DNA of 64,000 nucleotides from Pelomonas baiyunensis (GTDB lineage: Bacteria > Pseudomonadota > Gammaproteobacteria > Burkholderiales > Burkholderiaceae_C). The notes below the pieces were generated by a model. That model made no database searches. It was not told where the DNA came from and saw only the letters and a program-made list of their open reading frames with translations. The DNA lies in contig NZ_JBIGIB010000001.1 of NCBI RefSeq assembly GCF_043555935.1, forward strand, positions 620,001 through 684,000. The letters run 5' to 3'. Shown piece after piece: positions 23,310 to 32,900 of this stretch (within the stretch, counting starts at the first letter, position 1; each line of letters opens with the position of its first letter). The translations under genes and the position numbers were made by a program.

Positions 23310-26300
23310 TCATTTTGCCCGCTCCGGCTCGGCCCGCCCGGCCAACAACTGGTCGACCAGGGCTTGCAGCGCCTGAATGTCCAGCGGCTTGGTCAGGTAA
23401 TGCCAGGCGCCGGCGGCCCGTGCCTGGGCGAGTTGTTCGGGTTGTGCATTGGCCGACAGCACCACCACCGGCATGCGCACCTGGCGGGCTTGGAGGGTGT
23501 TCAGCACGGTCAAGCCATCGCCATCGGGCAACTGCCAGTCCAGCAGCAGCAGAGCCGGCGGCTGGGACTGCAAGGCCTTGAGGCCGGCTTCCGCCGTGGT
23601 GGCGACTTCCAGCACCACATCGCCCCGCTGGGCCAGCATGCCGCGGATGACGTCGGCATTGAGCGGGTTGTCTTCGATGTACAGCACCCGGTGCGGGCCC
23701 GCCGCTTGCGCGGATGTGCCGGTGGCAGGCGGCGCGGGCGGTTGCCAAGCGGGCGGCGCCGGGGCGTCGAGCGGCGGCGCTGAACTGACCGGGCCCGATG
23801 CCGCCGCTTCGGGCAGGCGCACCACGAAGCGGGCGCCCGGCCCGCCGTTGGCTTCCGCGCGCAGGCTCCCACCCATCATTTCGGCCAGGCGCTGGCTGAT
23901 GACCAGCCCAATGCCGGTGCCCGGCAGGTTGCTCTGCTCGCGGCCCAGCCGGTTGAAGGGCTGGAACAGGGCCTCGCGCTGTTCTTCCGTGAGGCCCAGG
24001 CCGGTGTCGGTCACCGCCACTTCCACCCAACCGGGCTCGGGGCGGCTGGCGTCGATGCGCACGCTGCCCCCTGGGCGGTTGTACTTGACCGCGTTGCTCA
24101 GCAGGTTGGTCAGGATCTGCGTCACGCGCGTGGCATCGCCGGTGATGCGGGTGGCGCCGTCGGCCACGTGCTGATGCAGGCTGATGCCGCGCTCGGCCGC
24201 CTGGCCTTGCACCAGGGCCAGGCTGCGCGCCAGCAGCGTGGGCAACTCCAGCGGGCCCAGGGTCAGCCGCAGGGAGCCGGACTCGATGCGGGACAGGTCC
24301 AGCGTGTCGTTGATCATCTCCAGCAGATGCCAGCCCGCGTGCCCGATCTGCTGAGCGCGGTTGCGCTGTGCGGGGGGCAGCGGCTCGGTCAGGTCCATCT
24401 GCATCAACTGGGCAAAGCCGAGGATGGCGTTCATCGGTGTGCGCAGCTCGTGGCTCATGCGCGAAAGGAAGTCGTTCTTCGCCTGGTTGGCGGCTTCGGC
24501 GGCGGCGCGGGCGCGGTCCAGTTCTTCGATGCGGAGTTGGTCGGTGATGTCTTCCACCACGCCCACCAAGCGGTGCGGGCGGCCATCCGGCCCGCGCAGC
24601 AGGCTGACCAGCACCCGCGCATGCACCACGTGGCCGTCCGGGCGCACATAGCGCTTGAGTCGCCGGTAGAACGGAATCTCGCCGCGTGTGAGGCGCCGGC
24701 CCAGCCGGACGTCTTCCTGCCGGTCGTCCGGGTGCGTCACTTCAATCGACCGCCGCCCCATCAGTGCCTCCGCGGCGTACCCGACGAGGTGGCAGAACTG
24801 TGGGTTCACCTCCTGGAAGGCGCCATTCAGATCGGTGAAGGCGATGCCGATGGGGGCGGTCTCGAAGATGCTGCGAAAGCGCTGTTCGCTTCGCGTGAGT
24901 GCCTGTTCGCCCTCGGCCCGGTTGGCGGTTTCGCGGGCGAGGGCGGCGGTGCGCTCGCGCACCATCGCTTCCACGTGCAGGGTGCGGCCGGACATCAGCA
25001 GCAGCAACGCCCCCACCATTGCGGTGGCCAGCAGCCCCACCAGCGCGAAAGCCCAACTGCGCCCGGCCGTCGGCGCCATGCCGGGCAGGTCGTGCATGCG
25101 CAGCTCCCACCGGCGGCCGCCGAACTCCAGCGGCAAGGTGACCACCGGAAACGGCGCGTCGGCCGTGCGCACCAGTGCCTCGCAGCCCGGGCGACCGGCC
25201 AGGCGCGTGTACGCCGCAGACGGCTCCAGGTCCACGAGGCAAGCGCCCAGGTAGGGCGGCCAGCTCGCACTCAGCCGGGCCAGCAGGATGTCGGGTCGCA
25301 GGGTCGCGAACACCACGCCGTCCAGCGCCGCTTCGCTGGGGGGCTGGCCAGCGCGGTACAGCGGCTGGTACACCACCACGCCCAGCGCGGCCTCGCGGTC
25401 TTGCGAGAGCTGGAACCCGGCCGAAGCCACTGCTTGCCCGCGCTGTGCGGCGGTCTCGATCGCTGCCTTGGCCCCCGGGATGGTCCGCACGTTGATGCCC
25501 AAGGCCGGCGCGTTGCGTGACAACGGTTCGATCAGCCGGATGACGTAGAGGTCTTCCTCGGGCGGTGGGCGCAGGTCGCCGGCACGCAGCCGGTCGCGGG
25601 CCTGAAGGCCGCCCGGAAAGGCATCGGTGCGTGCCGCCGCGTTGAACTTCGTCAGATCGGACCGCGCCACCCGCAGCGTCTGCCCCAGGGCCAGCAGTGG
25701 GGTGTCGCCCTGCAGGAAGCCCTCGGTTGCCTTGACGAATTGGTCGCGCGTCGGACGGGGCACCACCTTCACCAGGCCGTGCGTGGCCTCCAGGGCCATC
25801 AGCGGCTCGCGCAGCCGGGCGGCAAAACCTTGGGCCGCCGTGGTGGCCTCGCGGGTGAAATCGGCGCGGTTGCTCTGCCGGTCCCACTCCACCGTGGCGG
25901 CCACACCCAGCCCGACGAGCAAGGTGGTGGCCAGCATCGGCAAGCCCACGCTCAGCCGACGCGACGCCCAGGCGCTGCGCGGATGCCCGATGAGTGCCAG
26001 CGTGATGGGCGTGGCAATCAGCACGCCCATCAGGTCGCCGGTGGCCCAGACCGTCCAGACCACGGCCATTTGTGACGTGCTGATCGCGTTCGCGCCCTTC
26101 AACACCAAGGTGGCCCAGGTGGGGCTGATCAAGCCGGCCAAGGCGACGGCGGCCAGGTAGGCCGCCACCTCGCGCGGCGAGGCCAGCACCAGCGGCCGGC
26201 CGCACCACCGGCGCATCAGCCAGGTGCCCGCCGCCGCCTGGGCAGAGGCCCCCACCGCAATGGCGGCCGCCACCAACTCCACCGGCACCGCCAGGCCCGA

Positions 26301-26546
26301 CATGCTGGTGACCTGCACCACAAACGACCCCAGCCCCACGGCCGGCAGGTAGCGCAGCCCGCCCACCAGCAGCACCGCCAGGCCCCAGCCCGCGGCGGGG
26401 TAGATGGGCGCCACCTGGTAGGGCGGCAGCACCATCAGCAGCCCCAGGCGGCCCAGCAGGTAGTAAACGAGCGTGATGCCGGCCGACAGCGCCAGGTACC
26501 GGCCCATGCCGGCACCACTCGCCCAAGGCCGGCTTTCGAGGTTCAT
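23310..26546 (-). CDS. hybrid sensor histidine kinase (MASE1-CHASE-PAS-HK-REC)
   Basis: 1078 residues. In order: a MASE1-type membrane domain with about eight helices (1-220), an extracytoplasmic CHASE-like sensor (about 240-490), another helix (near 510-535), a PAS domain (FRSIFETAPIGIAFTDLNGAF, about 570-690), HisKA with the phosphohistidine in SHELRTPMNAILGF (near 697), an ATPase domain (NAVKYNRPGG, DTGLGL, GTGIGLVIS) and a C-terminal receiver with the acceptor Asp in LLLLDWQLPDGDG near 1000. A phosphorelay through the receiver is expected; no output partner is adjacent. The ATG overlaps the stop of the upstream permease gene (ATGA). Confidence 0.88.
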   Translation of the reverse strand: MNLESRPWASGAGMGRYLALSAGITLVYYLLGRLGLLMVLPPYQVAPIYPAAGWGLAVLLVGGLRYLPAVGLGSFVVQVTSMSGLAVPVELVAAAIAVGASAQAAAGTWLMRRWCGRPLVLASPREVAAYLAAVALAGLISPTWATLVLKGANAISTSQMAVVWTVWATGDLMGVLIATPITLALIGHPRSAWASRRLSVGLPMLATTLLVGLGVAATVEWDRQSNRADFTREATTAAQGFAARLREPLMALEATHGLVKVVPRPTRDQFVKATEGFLQGDTPLLALGQTLRVARSDLTKFNAAARTDAFPGGLQARDRLRAGDLRPPPEEDLYVIRLIEPLSRNAPALGINVRTIPGAKAAIETAAQRGQAVASAGFQLSQDREAALGVVVYQPLYRAGQPPSEAALDGVVFATLRPDILLARLSASWPPYLGACLVDLEPSAAYTRLAGRPGCEALVRTADAPFPVVTLPLEFGGRRWELRMHDLPGMAPTAGRSWAFALVGLLATAMVGALLLLMSGRTLHVEAMVRERTAALARETANRAEGEQALTRSEQRFRSIFETAPIGIAFTDLNGAFQEVNPQFCHLVGYAAEALMGRRSIEVTHPDDRQEDVRLGRRLTRGEIPFYRRLKRYVRPDGHVVHARVLVSLLRGPDGRPHRLVGVVEDITDQLRIEELDRARAAAEAANQAKNDFLSRMSHELRTPMNAILGFAQLMQMDLTEPLPPAQRNRAQQIGHAGWHLLEMINDTLDLSRIESGSLRLTLGPLELPTLLARSLALVQGQAAERGISLHQHVADGATRITGDATRVTQILTNLLSNAVKYNRPGGSVRIDASRPEPGWVEVAVTDTGLGLTEEQREALFQPFNRLGREQSNLPGTGIGLVISQRLAEMMGGSLRAEANGGPGARFVVRLPEAAASGPVSSAPPLDAPAPPAWQPPAPPATGTSAQAAGPHRVLYIEDNPLNADVIRGMLAQRGDVVLEVATTAEAGLKALQSQPPALLLLDWQLPDGDGLTVLNTLQARQVRMPVVVLSANAQPEQLAQARAAGAWHYLTKPLDIQALQALVDQLLAGRAEPERAK

Positions 26547-29167
26547 TCCGCGCGTGCTTCCCGCAGCGTTTGCACCACGGGGCGCTGCAACACCCCGCGC
26601 AGGCTCCACCAGCCGGCGGCCCACGCCAGCAGTGCGCCCACCGCCGCCGTGCCCAGCGGCACCCAGGGCTTCAAGGCCCATTCAAACTGAAACACGTAGC
26701 GCGCCAGCAGCGCCGCCATCAGCAAAGCCACGCCGCCGGCCAGGAACCCGGCCAGCGCGCCCACGCCCAGCAACTCGGCGCGCTGCACCTGCGCCAACAG
26801 CGCGCTGGGAGCGCCCAAGGCCCGCATCAGGGCGAACTCCCGGGTGCGCGCCTCGCGCGTGCTGCCCACGGCGGTCAGCAGCACCACCAGGCCCGTGGCG
26901 AGCGTGAAGGCAAACAGGAACTGCACCGCCTGGATGACCTGGTTCAGCACGCCCTGCACTTGATTCAGCTGGGCCGAAACATCGATGACCGTGAGGTTGG
27001 GAAAGCGCCGGGCGAGCGCACGGTCCAGCCCCGCCGCCGCGGGCGTGCGGTAGGCCGCGATTTGCGTGGCGGGCAACTCGGGCAGGGCGTCCGCCTCGAA
27101 CAGCACGAAGAAGTTCACCCGCATGGACGACCAGTCCACCTTGCGCAGGCTGGTGACGCGGCCCTGGACGGGCGTTCCGGCGATGTCGAAGCTCAGCGCA
27201 TCGCCCAGCTTCAGGCCCAGGGATTTGGCCAGGCCTTCTTCCACGCTCATCGCAAGTTGTGCCCCGGCTCCGGCCCCAGCTCCGGGCGTGCCGGCGGTGT
27301 CAGGCCGGGCTGCCGGCGCCTCGCCCCATTGCCCGCCCGCCAGGCGGTTGTGGTCAGGCAGCGTGGCGGTGTGGCTGAGGTTGAACTCGCGTTCGGCCAG
27401 CCGTTGCGCGCGTTCATCGGCGAACTGACGACCCTGCACGGCTTGGCCGTTGATCGTGGTCAGCCGGCCGCGAATCATGGGATACCAGTCGTACTGCGTC
27501 ACCCCGGCCTCGGTCAGGGTCTGGCGAAAGTCGGCCGCCTGATCGGGCTGGATGTTGATGACGAACCGGTCCGGCGCCGAGGCCGGCGTGGCCTGGCGCC
27601 AGCTGTCGATGAGGTCCGTGCGCAGCAGCACCAGCAACGCCAGCGCCAGCAGGCCCACCGCCAGCGACGACACCTGCATGACCGCGAACCCCGGCCGCGC
27701 CGCCACCTGGCGGGTGGCCAGCAGCAGCCAGCGCGGCACGCGCGCCCCCGGCACCTCGCTGGGCACCAGGCGGCGCAGCAGCCGCACCGCCGCCCAGGCC
27801 AAGCCCGCAAACACCAGCACCGCGCCTGCAAAGCCCGCCGCAGCAATGCCGCCCAGCACCAAGTCGCCCGCCAGCACCACCAAGATGGCGCCCAGGCCCG
27901 CCACACCGGCGGCCAGCACCAGCAGCGAGCCCGCCTTGGGAGCGCCCAGGTCCCGGCGGATCACCCGCAGCGGCGGCACGGCCGCCAGTTGCAGCACCGG
28001 CGGCAGGCCAAAGCCCATCAGCAACGACAACCCCAGCCCCAGGCCCAGCAGCGCCGGCCACAGGCTGGGCGCCGGCAGCGCCACGTCGATCAGCCCTGCC
28101 AGCAGAGACACGAACACCTGGTGCAGCCCCAGCCCCAGCAGCACGCCCACCGTGCTGGCGGCCAGGCCAGCCATCAGGAACTCGGCCGTGTACGCCCAGG
28201 CAATGCGGCGCTGCGGTTGCCCCAGCACGCGCATCATGGCGCAGGCGTCCAGGTGGCGCGCGGCAAAGTCGCGCGCCGCCAGGGCCACGGCCACGGCCGC
28301 CAGCAGGGCCGACAGCATGGCCACCAGCCGCAGGAACCGCGCCGCGCGGTCCAGCGTCTGCTGCATTTCGGGCCGGCCGGACTCCAGCGACTCCAACCGC
28401 ACCCCGCGCAGCTTGCGCTGGTCGATCTCGGCCTGCGCGCCGGCCACAAACCGGGCGATGGCGTCCGTGGCAGCGCCCGGCGCCGGCACCAGGGCCATCC
28501 GGTAGGCAATGCGGCTGGCCGGTTGCACCAGGTGGGTGGCGGCCAGGTCCTGCTCGGCCAGCATCACCCGGGGGGCGAAGTTCATGAACCCGGCGCCGCG
28601 GTCGGGCTCGGTCTCGATCAAGGCACTCACGCGGAACTGGCTGTCACCCAGCAGCAGCGGGTCCCCCAACCGCAGGCTCAGGCCATCGGCCAAGGCGGGG
28701 TCGATCCACACCTCACCGGCCGCGGGTGCCGCGCCCTGGCCGGGCAGGGCTGCGCGGAAGCTGACCCGGCCGCGAAGCGGGTAGCCAGGCGATACCGACT
28801 TCACGGCCACCAAGCGGCTCTCGCCGCCCTGGGCGTCGGGTACGCGGGCCATGCTGGGGAAGCTCGCGCTGCGCACGGTGGTCAGCTGCAGCTGGCGAGC
28901 CAGGTCCACCAGCGCCTCGGGCGTGGGCTGGTCACTCGCCACCACCGCATCTCCGCCCAGCAGCTGACCGGCATCGCGGCGCAGCCCTTGGTCCAGCCGG
29001 TCCGACAGAAACGCCACGGCGCACAGCGCGGCCACCGCCAGCGCCACGGCCAGCATCAGCAGCCGCAATTCACCGGCGCGCCAGTCGCGCCACAGCTGAC
29101 GCCATGCAACGGCCAAAGTGGAAGGCGGGCGCAGGTCAACTCGGGCGGGCAACGTCATGCGCGTCAC
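26543..29167 (-). CDS. FtsX-type ABC transporter permease (YbbP-like)
   Basis: 874 residues, with about ten membrane helices in two FtsX-type halves. The N-terminus (LAVAWRQLWRDWRAGELRLL) and the long periplasmic loops (LLGGDAVVASDQPTP; QLNQVQGVLNQVIQAVQFLF before the last helices) resemble YbbP permeases. The start is GTG at 29167 or ATG at 29158. YbbP normally pairs with the ATPase YbbA, but no ATPase gene is adjacent here. It shares a transcript with the hybrid kinase, whose start overlaps its stop. Confidence 0.82.
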   Translation of the reverse strand: MTRMTLPARVDLRPPSTLAVAWRQLWRDWRAGELRLLMLAVALAVAALCAVAFLSDRLDQGLRRDAGQLLGGDAVVASDQPTPEALVDLARQLQLTTVRSASFPSMARVPDAQGGESRLVAVKSVSPGYPLRGRVSFRAALPGQGAAPAAGEVWIDPALADGLSLRLGDPLLLGDSQFRVSALIETEPDRGAGFMNFAPRVMLAEQDLAATHLVQPASRIAYRMALVPAPGAATDAIARFVAGAQAEIDQRKLRGVRLESLESGRPEMQQTLDRAARFLRLVAMLSALLAAVAVALAARDFAARHLDACAMMRVLGQPQRRIAWAYTAEFLMAGLAASTVGVLLGLGLHQVFVSLLAGLIDVALPAPSLWPALLGLGLGLSLLMGFGLPPVLQLAAVPPLRVIRRDLGAPKAGSLLVLAAGVAGLGAILVVLAGDLVLGGIAAAGFAGAVLVFAGLAWAAVRLLRRLVPSEVPGARVPRWLLLATRQVAARPGFAVMQVSSLAVGLLALALLVLLRTDLIDSWRQATPASAPDRFVINIQPDQAADFRQTLTEAGVTQYDWYPMIRGRLTTINGQAVQGRQFADERAQRLAEREFNLSHTATLPDHNRLAGGQWGEAPAARPDTAGTPGAGAGAGAQLAMSVEEGLAKSLGLKLGDALSFDIAGTPVQGRVTSLRKVDWSSMRVNFFVLFEADALPELPATQIAAYRTPAAAGLDRALARRFPNLTVIDVSAQLNQVQGVLNQVIQAVQFLFAFTLATGLVVLLTAVGSTREARTREFALMRALGAPSALLAQVQRAELLGVGALAGFLAGGVALLMAALLARYVFQFEWALKPWVPLGTAAVGALLAWAAGWWSLRGVLQRPVVQTLREARAE

Positions 29168-29248
29168 TGTAGCGGCGCGGCTTCATCGGTGCCCCGGGTC
29201 GGATACCGGGTCAAAGCGCGCTCAGACGCCTGTAAACTCTCGGGCGCT

Positions 29249-29322
29249 GCGGGTGTAGTTCAATGGTAGAACGCTAGCTTCCCAAGCTCGATACGTGGGT
29301 TCGATTCCCATCACCCGCTCCA
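29249..29322 (+). tRNA. tRNA-Gly (anticodon CCC)
   Basis: 74 bases including an encoded CCA. Acceptor stem GCGGGTG/CACCCGC pairs fully; the D arm reads TAGTTCAATGGTAGAAC; the anticodon loop TTCCCAA gives CCC; the T arm GTGGG-TTCGATT-CCCAT is regular. The anticodon stem CTAGC/GCTCG has one mismatch (T at 28 against C at 42). Confidence 0.95.
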
Positions 29323-29331
29323 GCATTCATC

Positions 29332-29357
29332 AACGGCCCCACTCGGGGCCGTTTTTC
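29332..29357 (+). terminator. terminator after tRNA-Gly
   Basis: Stem AACGGCCCC (29332-29340) with GGGGCCGTT (29345-29353), loop ACTC, followed by TTT. It ends at the stop of the convergent gene starting at 29907. Confidence 0.85.
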
Positions 29358-29907
29358 ATGGTGCGGCCACCGTGGCGGCGGCGTGCAGGCAGTCGGCGCA
29401 GACGGTGTCGGCCACCACCACGCTGCGGGCGGCCGGGGGGAGGTCCAGTTGCTCCGGAGGTTGCCAGGCGGTGGCGGCGTTCGCGGCTCGCAAGCGCAAG
29501 CACTGGCTGCACCGGTACCACGCAGCGCGCGGTGGTTGGCCGTAGCGGAAGGTGGTGGCGCTGGCCTTGGGGGTGGCACTGAGGAGCCGATGCTGAACCA
29601 GCACCTCGCCCTCGGGCAGCGGCTGCACCGTCATTTCAAGGCTGCGGCGCATGCCCGGGGCGTCACATCGATAGGCCAGCGTGCGGGGCAAGCCGGTGAG
29701 CCGTGTGGCTTCCAGCGCGGCGGCCAGAAACATGCGAGTCACGTCACCGCTCAGGAAGTCGCTCAAGGGCTGCCCCAGCACGTGGGCGGACGTGGCGGTG
29801 TGGCCGCCGTTGGCCTCCGCGAACTGATCCCAGTCCGGGTCTACCTCAACGATGCGGTCATCCGCGTCGACGCGGTACCAGCGGTCGGCCGTGGCGTCGG
29901 GGTTCAT
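29356..29907 (-). CDS. small PAS-like protein with C-terminal zinc-binding cysteines
   Basis: 183 residues from the ATG at 29907, overlapping the stop of the giant CheB-CheR gene (ATGA), so translationally coupled. The first part (WYRVDADDRIVEVDPDWDQFAEANGG, then VLGQPLSDFLSGDVTRMFL) has the pattern of a PAS domain. The last part has two Cys pairs, YRCSQCLRL and VCADCLH, that could hold a zinc ion. I know no characterised homologue. Its position suggests it senses or adjusts the activity of the upstream protein. Confidence 0.7.
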   Translation of the reverse strand: MNPDATADRWYRVDADDRIVEVDPDWDQFAEANGGHTATSAHVLGQPLSDFLSGDVTRMFLAAALEATRLTGLPRTLAYRCDAPGMRRSLEMTVQPLPEGEVLVQHRLLSATPKASATTFRYGQPPRAAWYRCSQCLRLRAANAATAWQPPEQLDLPPAARSVVVADTVCADCLHAAATVAAP

Positions 29908-32900
29908 CCGGCCATTTGCGGTTGGGACTGCTGCCACTGCAGCAGTTGGTCGGGCGGCATGGGCCGGGCCACGTGGTAGCCCTGCACCACGGGCGGGCAG
30001 TGAAAGCCACGCAGGCAGTCGGCCTGCGCCTCGGTTTCCACGCCTTCAGCCACCACACGCAGGCCCAGCGCATGGGCCATGGCCATGATGGCGGTGACGA
30101 TCTCGCGGTCGTCGCGCTGGTCCACCACGCCGTCGATGAAGCTGCGGTCGATCTTGAGCTCGGTCAGCGGCAACTGGCGCAAGCGCGCGAGTGAGGAGTA
30201 GCCGGTGCCAAAGTCGTCCAGCGACAGCTGCACGTTCAGGCGCCGCAGCTGCTGCAGCAAAGGCTCCAGGTGCTCGCGTTGTTGCATGAGTGCGCCCTCG
30301 GTGATTTCGAGCACCAGCCGGTCGCCGGGAATGCGGTGGTGCATCAGGTGGCCTTGCAGCTTGTCGGCAAAACTGCGGTCGCGCAACTGCCGGGGTGCCA
30401 CGTTGACCGACACCATCAGCTCGTGCAGCCCGGCGGCGCGCCACTGCGCGAGTTGGGCGCAGGCGGCGTCCAGCACCCAGTCACCAATTTCCTCGATCAG
30501 CGAGGTTTCCTCGGCGATGGGCAGGAAGAGGGAGGGCGCCACCCAGTTGCCATCGGCCGTGGGCCAGCGCAGCAGGGCTTCCACACCGAGCAGGGCGCCG
30601 GTCTGCGCGTCGACCTGCGGTTGGTAGTGCAGGCGCAGCTCCCGGTTGGTCACGGCCTTGCGCAGCTCGCTCTCCACCGTGAGCCGGTTGCGGGCGCTTT
30701 CTCCCACCTCGGACGAGAAAAACACATAGCGCCCGCGGCCGCTGCGCTTGGCGCGGTACATGGCGGCGTCGGCGTTGCGCATCAGGGCGTTGCTGTCTTT
30801 GCCGTCGGATGGGTAGAGCGTGATGCCGATGCTGGCTGCGGTGGTGAGCACGGTGTCTTGCAGCGTGAAGGTTTGCGACAGGCTGCGGCTGATGCGTTCC
30901 ACCGTTTGCAGGCATTCGTGGCGCGATGTGTTCTCCAGCACCACCACGAACTCGTCGCCGCCCAGGCGGGCGACGGTGTCGGCCGCCCGCACGCTTTCGC
31001 TGATGCGCCGCGCGGCGGTGCACAGCATGTCGTCCCCCGCTTCATGGCCGAGGCTGTCGTTGACGTGTTTGAAGTTGTCCAGGTCCAGGAACACGACCGC
31101 CACCTCGCTGTGGCCGCGCTCGGCCGCCTGCAGCGCGTGCTTGAGGCGGTCCAGCAGCAGGCGCCGGTTGGGCAGTTTGGTGAGGGGGTCATGCGTGGCG
31201 AGCTGGGCCGCTTGCTCTTGCTCGCGGGCCAACACGGTGATGTCGGAAAACACCCCGGTGTAGTGGCTGACCTGGCCCTGGGCGTCGCGCAGGGCGGCAA
31301 GCGTCAGCCACTCGGGGAACTCGTCGCCCGCCTTGCGGCGGTTCCAGATTTCACCTTCCCACATCCCGGCGTCACCCACCTGCCGCCACAGGTTCTCAAA
31401 GAACGCCGCGTCGTGCCGCGGCGAGGCCAGCATCTGCGGCGTCTTGCCGATGGCTTCCTCGGCGGAGTAGCCGGTGATGCGGGTGAAGGCGGGGTTGACC
31501 TTGACGATGCGGTACTCGGCGTCGGTGACGATCTGGGCCTGCCCGCAGTGCTCGAACGCCGCGGCGGCGGTGTGGGCGCCTTGGTCGGTGCGCTGTCGGG
31601 CGGTGATGTCCATGGCCTGCACCGTCACGCCTGCCAAGGTGCCGTCGGCGTCATGCAAGGGCGTGCGATGCACGTGCCAGGCTTTGTCTTGCCCTTGAAC
31701 CGAGAGCGTTTCGTCGCGCGGCGGAACGGGGCGTTCGTTCAAGGCCTGCAAGTCACCCGCGCGCAGCGGTTGGGCCAGGGCCGGCGGCAAGCTCAGGGCA
31801 TCGGTTCGGCCCAACAGCGTGTCAGCCTCGACCTCCAGGAAGCGGCAGTAGGCTGGGTTGGCGAACAGGTAGCGGCCCGAGGCGTCTTTGACGGCAAGCA
31901 TGAGTGCGCCCGCTTGCACGGCTCGATCCAGGTGGTGGTCTGTGCGCTGCTGGGCGCGTTCATCACGGGCAACGTCGGTGTTGTCCGTGAGGGTGATGAC
32001 CATGCCGCGCCGCACGCCGCCGGTGACTTTGTGGGCCACGTGCAGCACGTACTCGCGGCCATCGTCCGTGGGCGGCAGCGGCACCGAGACGGTGCTGGCC
32101 GACACCATGGCCTGGTGCAGCGCCCCGGTGAAGTCGGGCATGCCCCGCGGGCGGCGGACCGTGGAAATGTGCAGGCCTTCGCAGCCCGGGCTGAGCAGGA
32201 AGATGCGCGCCGCCGCGTCGTTGAAGCGGGTGATGGCCAGGTGCTCGTCCACCACCAGCAGGGGCAGGTCGATGCAGTTCTGGATGGCCTGCAACTCGTC
32301 CGTCAGCAACTGGTGCAGGCGCCAGTGGTGGTTCAGCTCGGCATTGACCGTGGCCAGTTCCTGGTTGGTGGCCTGCAACTCTTCGTTGGCGGCTTCCAGC
32401 TCTTCGTTGCTCGCCTGCAGTTCCTCGTTGGTGGCTTGGGCTTCCTCGTTCAGCGCCTGCATCTCTTCGGCGTTGGTCTCGAGTTGCGACACCAGGGCCC
32501 GCAGTTGCTCGCTGGCGTCTCCGCTGCCAACCAACGCGGCGGCGGGGTTCACTTCGGTGCTGGCCTGTGCTGCAGACGGCGTCGGCCGTGTGCGCTGGCG
32601 CTTCAAGAAGGCCAGCAGGGCTTGGTGACGGTGGCCGCGTTGAAAGGGGTGCAGCACGGCACGCCAGGCTTGGCGACTGCGGCCGGTGCTGATGAGCAGC
32701 TCGGTGTGCGTGGGCTCGCTGGCATCCAGCGGCAGCGCGCACAGGGCACGAAGCTGGGCCGCCACCTCCGGCCGCGCCAGGGACATGAGGTCAAACGTTT
32801 GCGCACCCGGCTGCAGCCCCAGGAAGGGGCCGACATCTCCGTGGATGTGTAGCACCTGCAGCCGATCGTCCAGCAGCACGCAGGGGGGCAGGTAGTGGTC

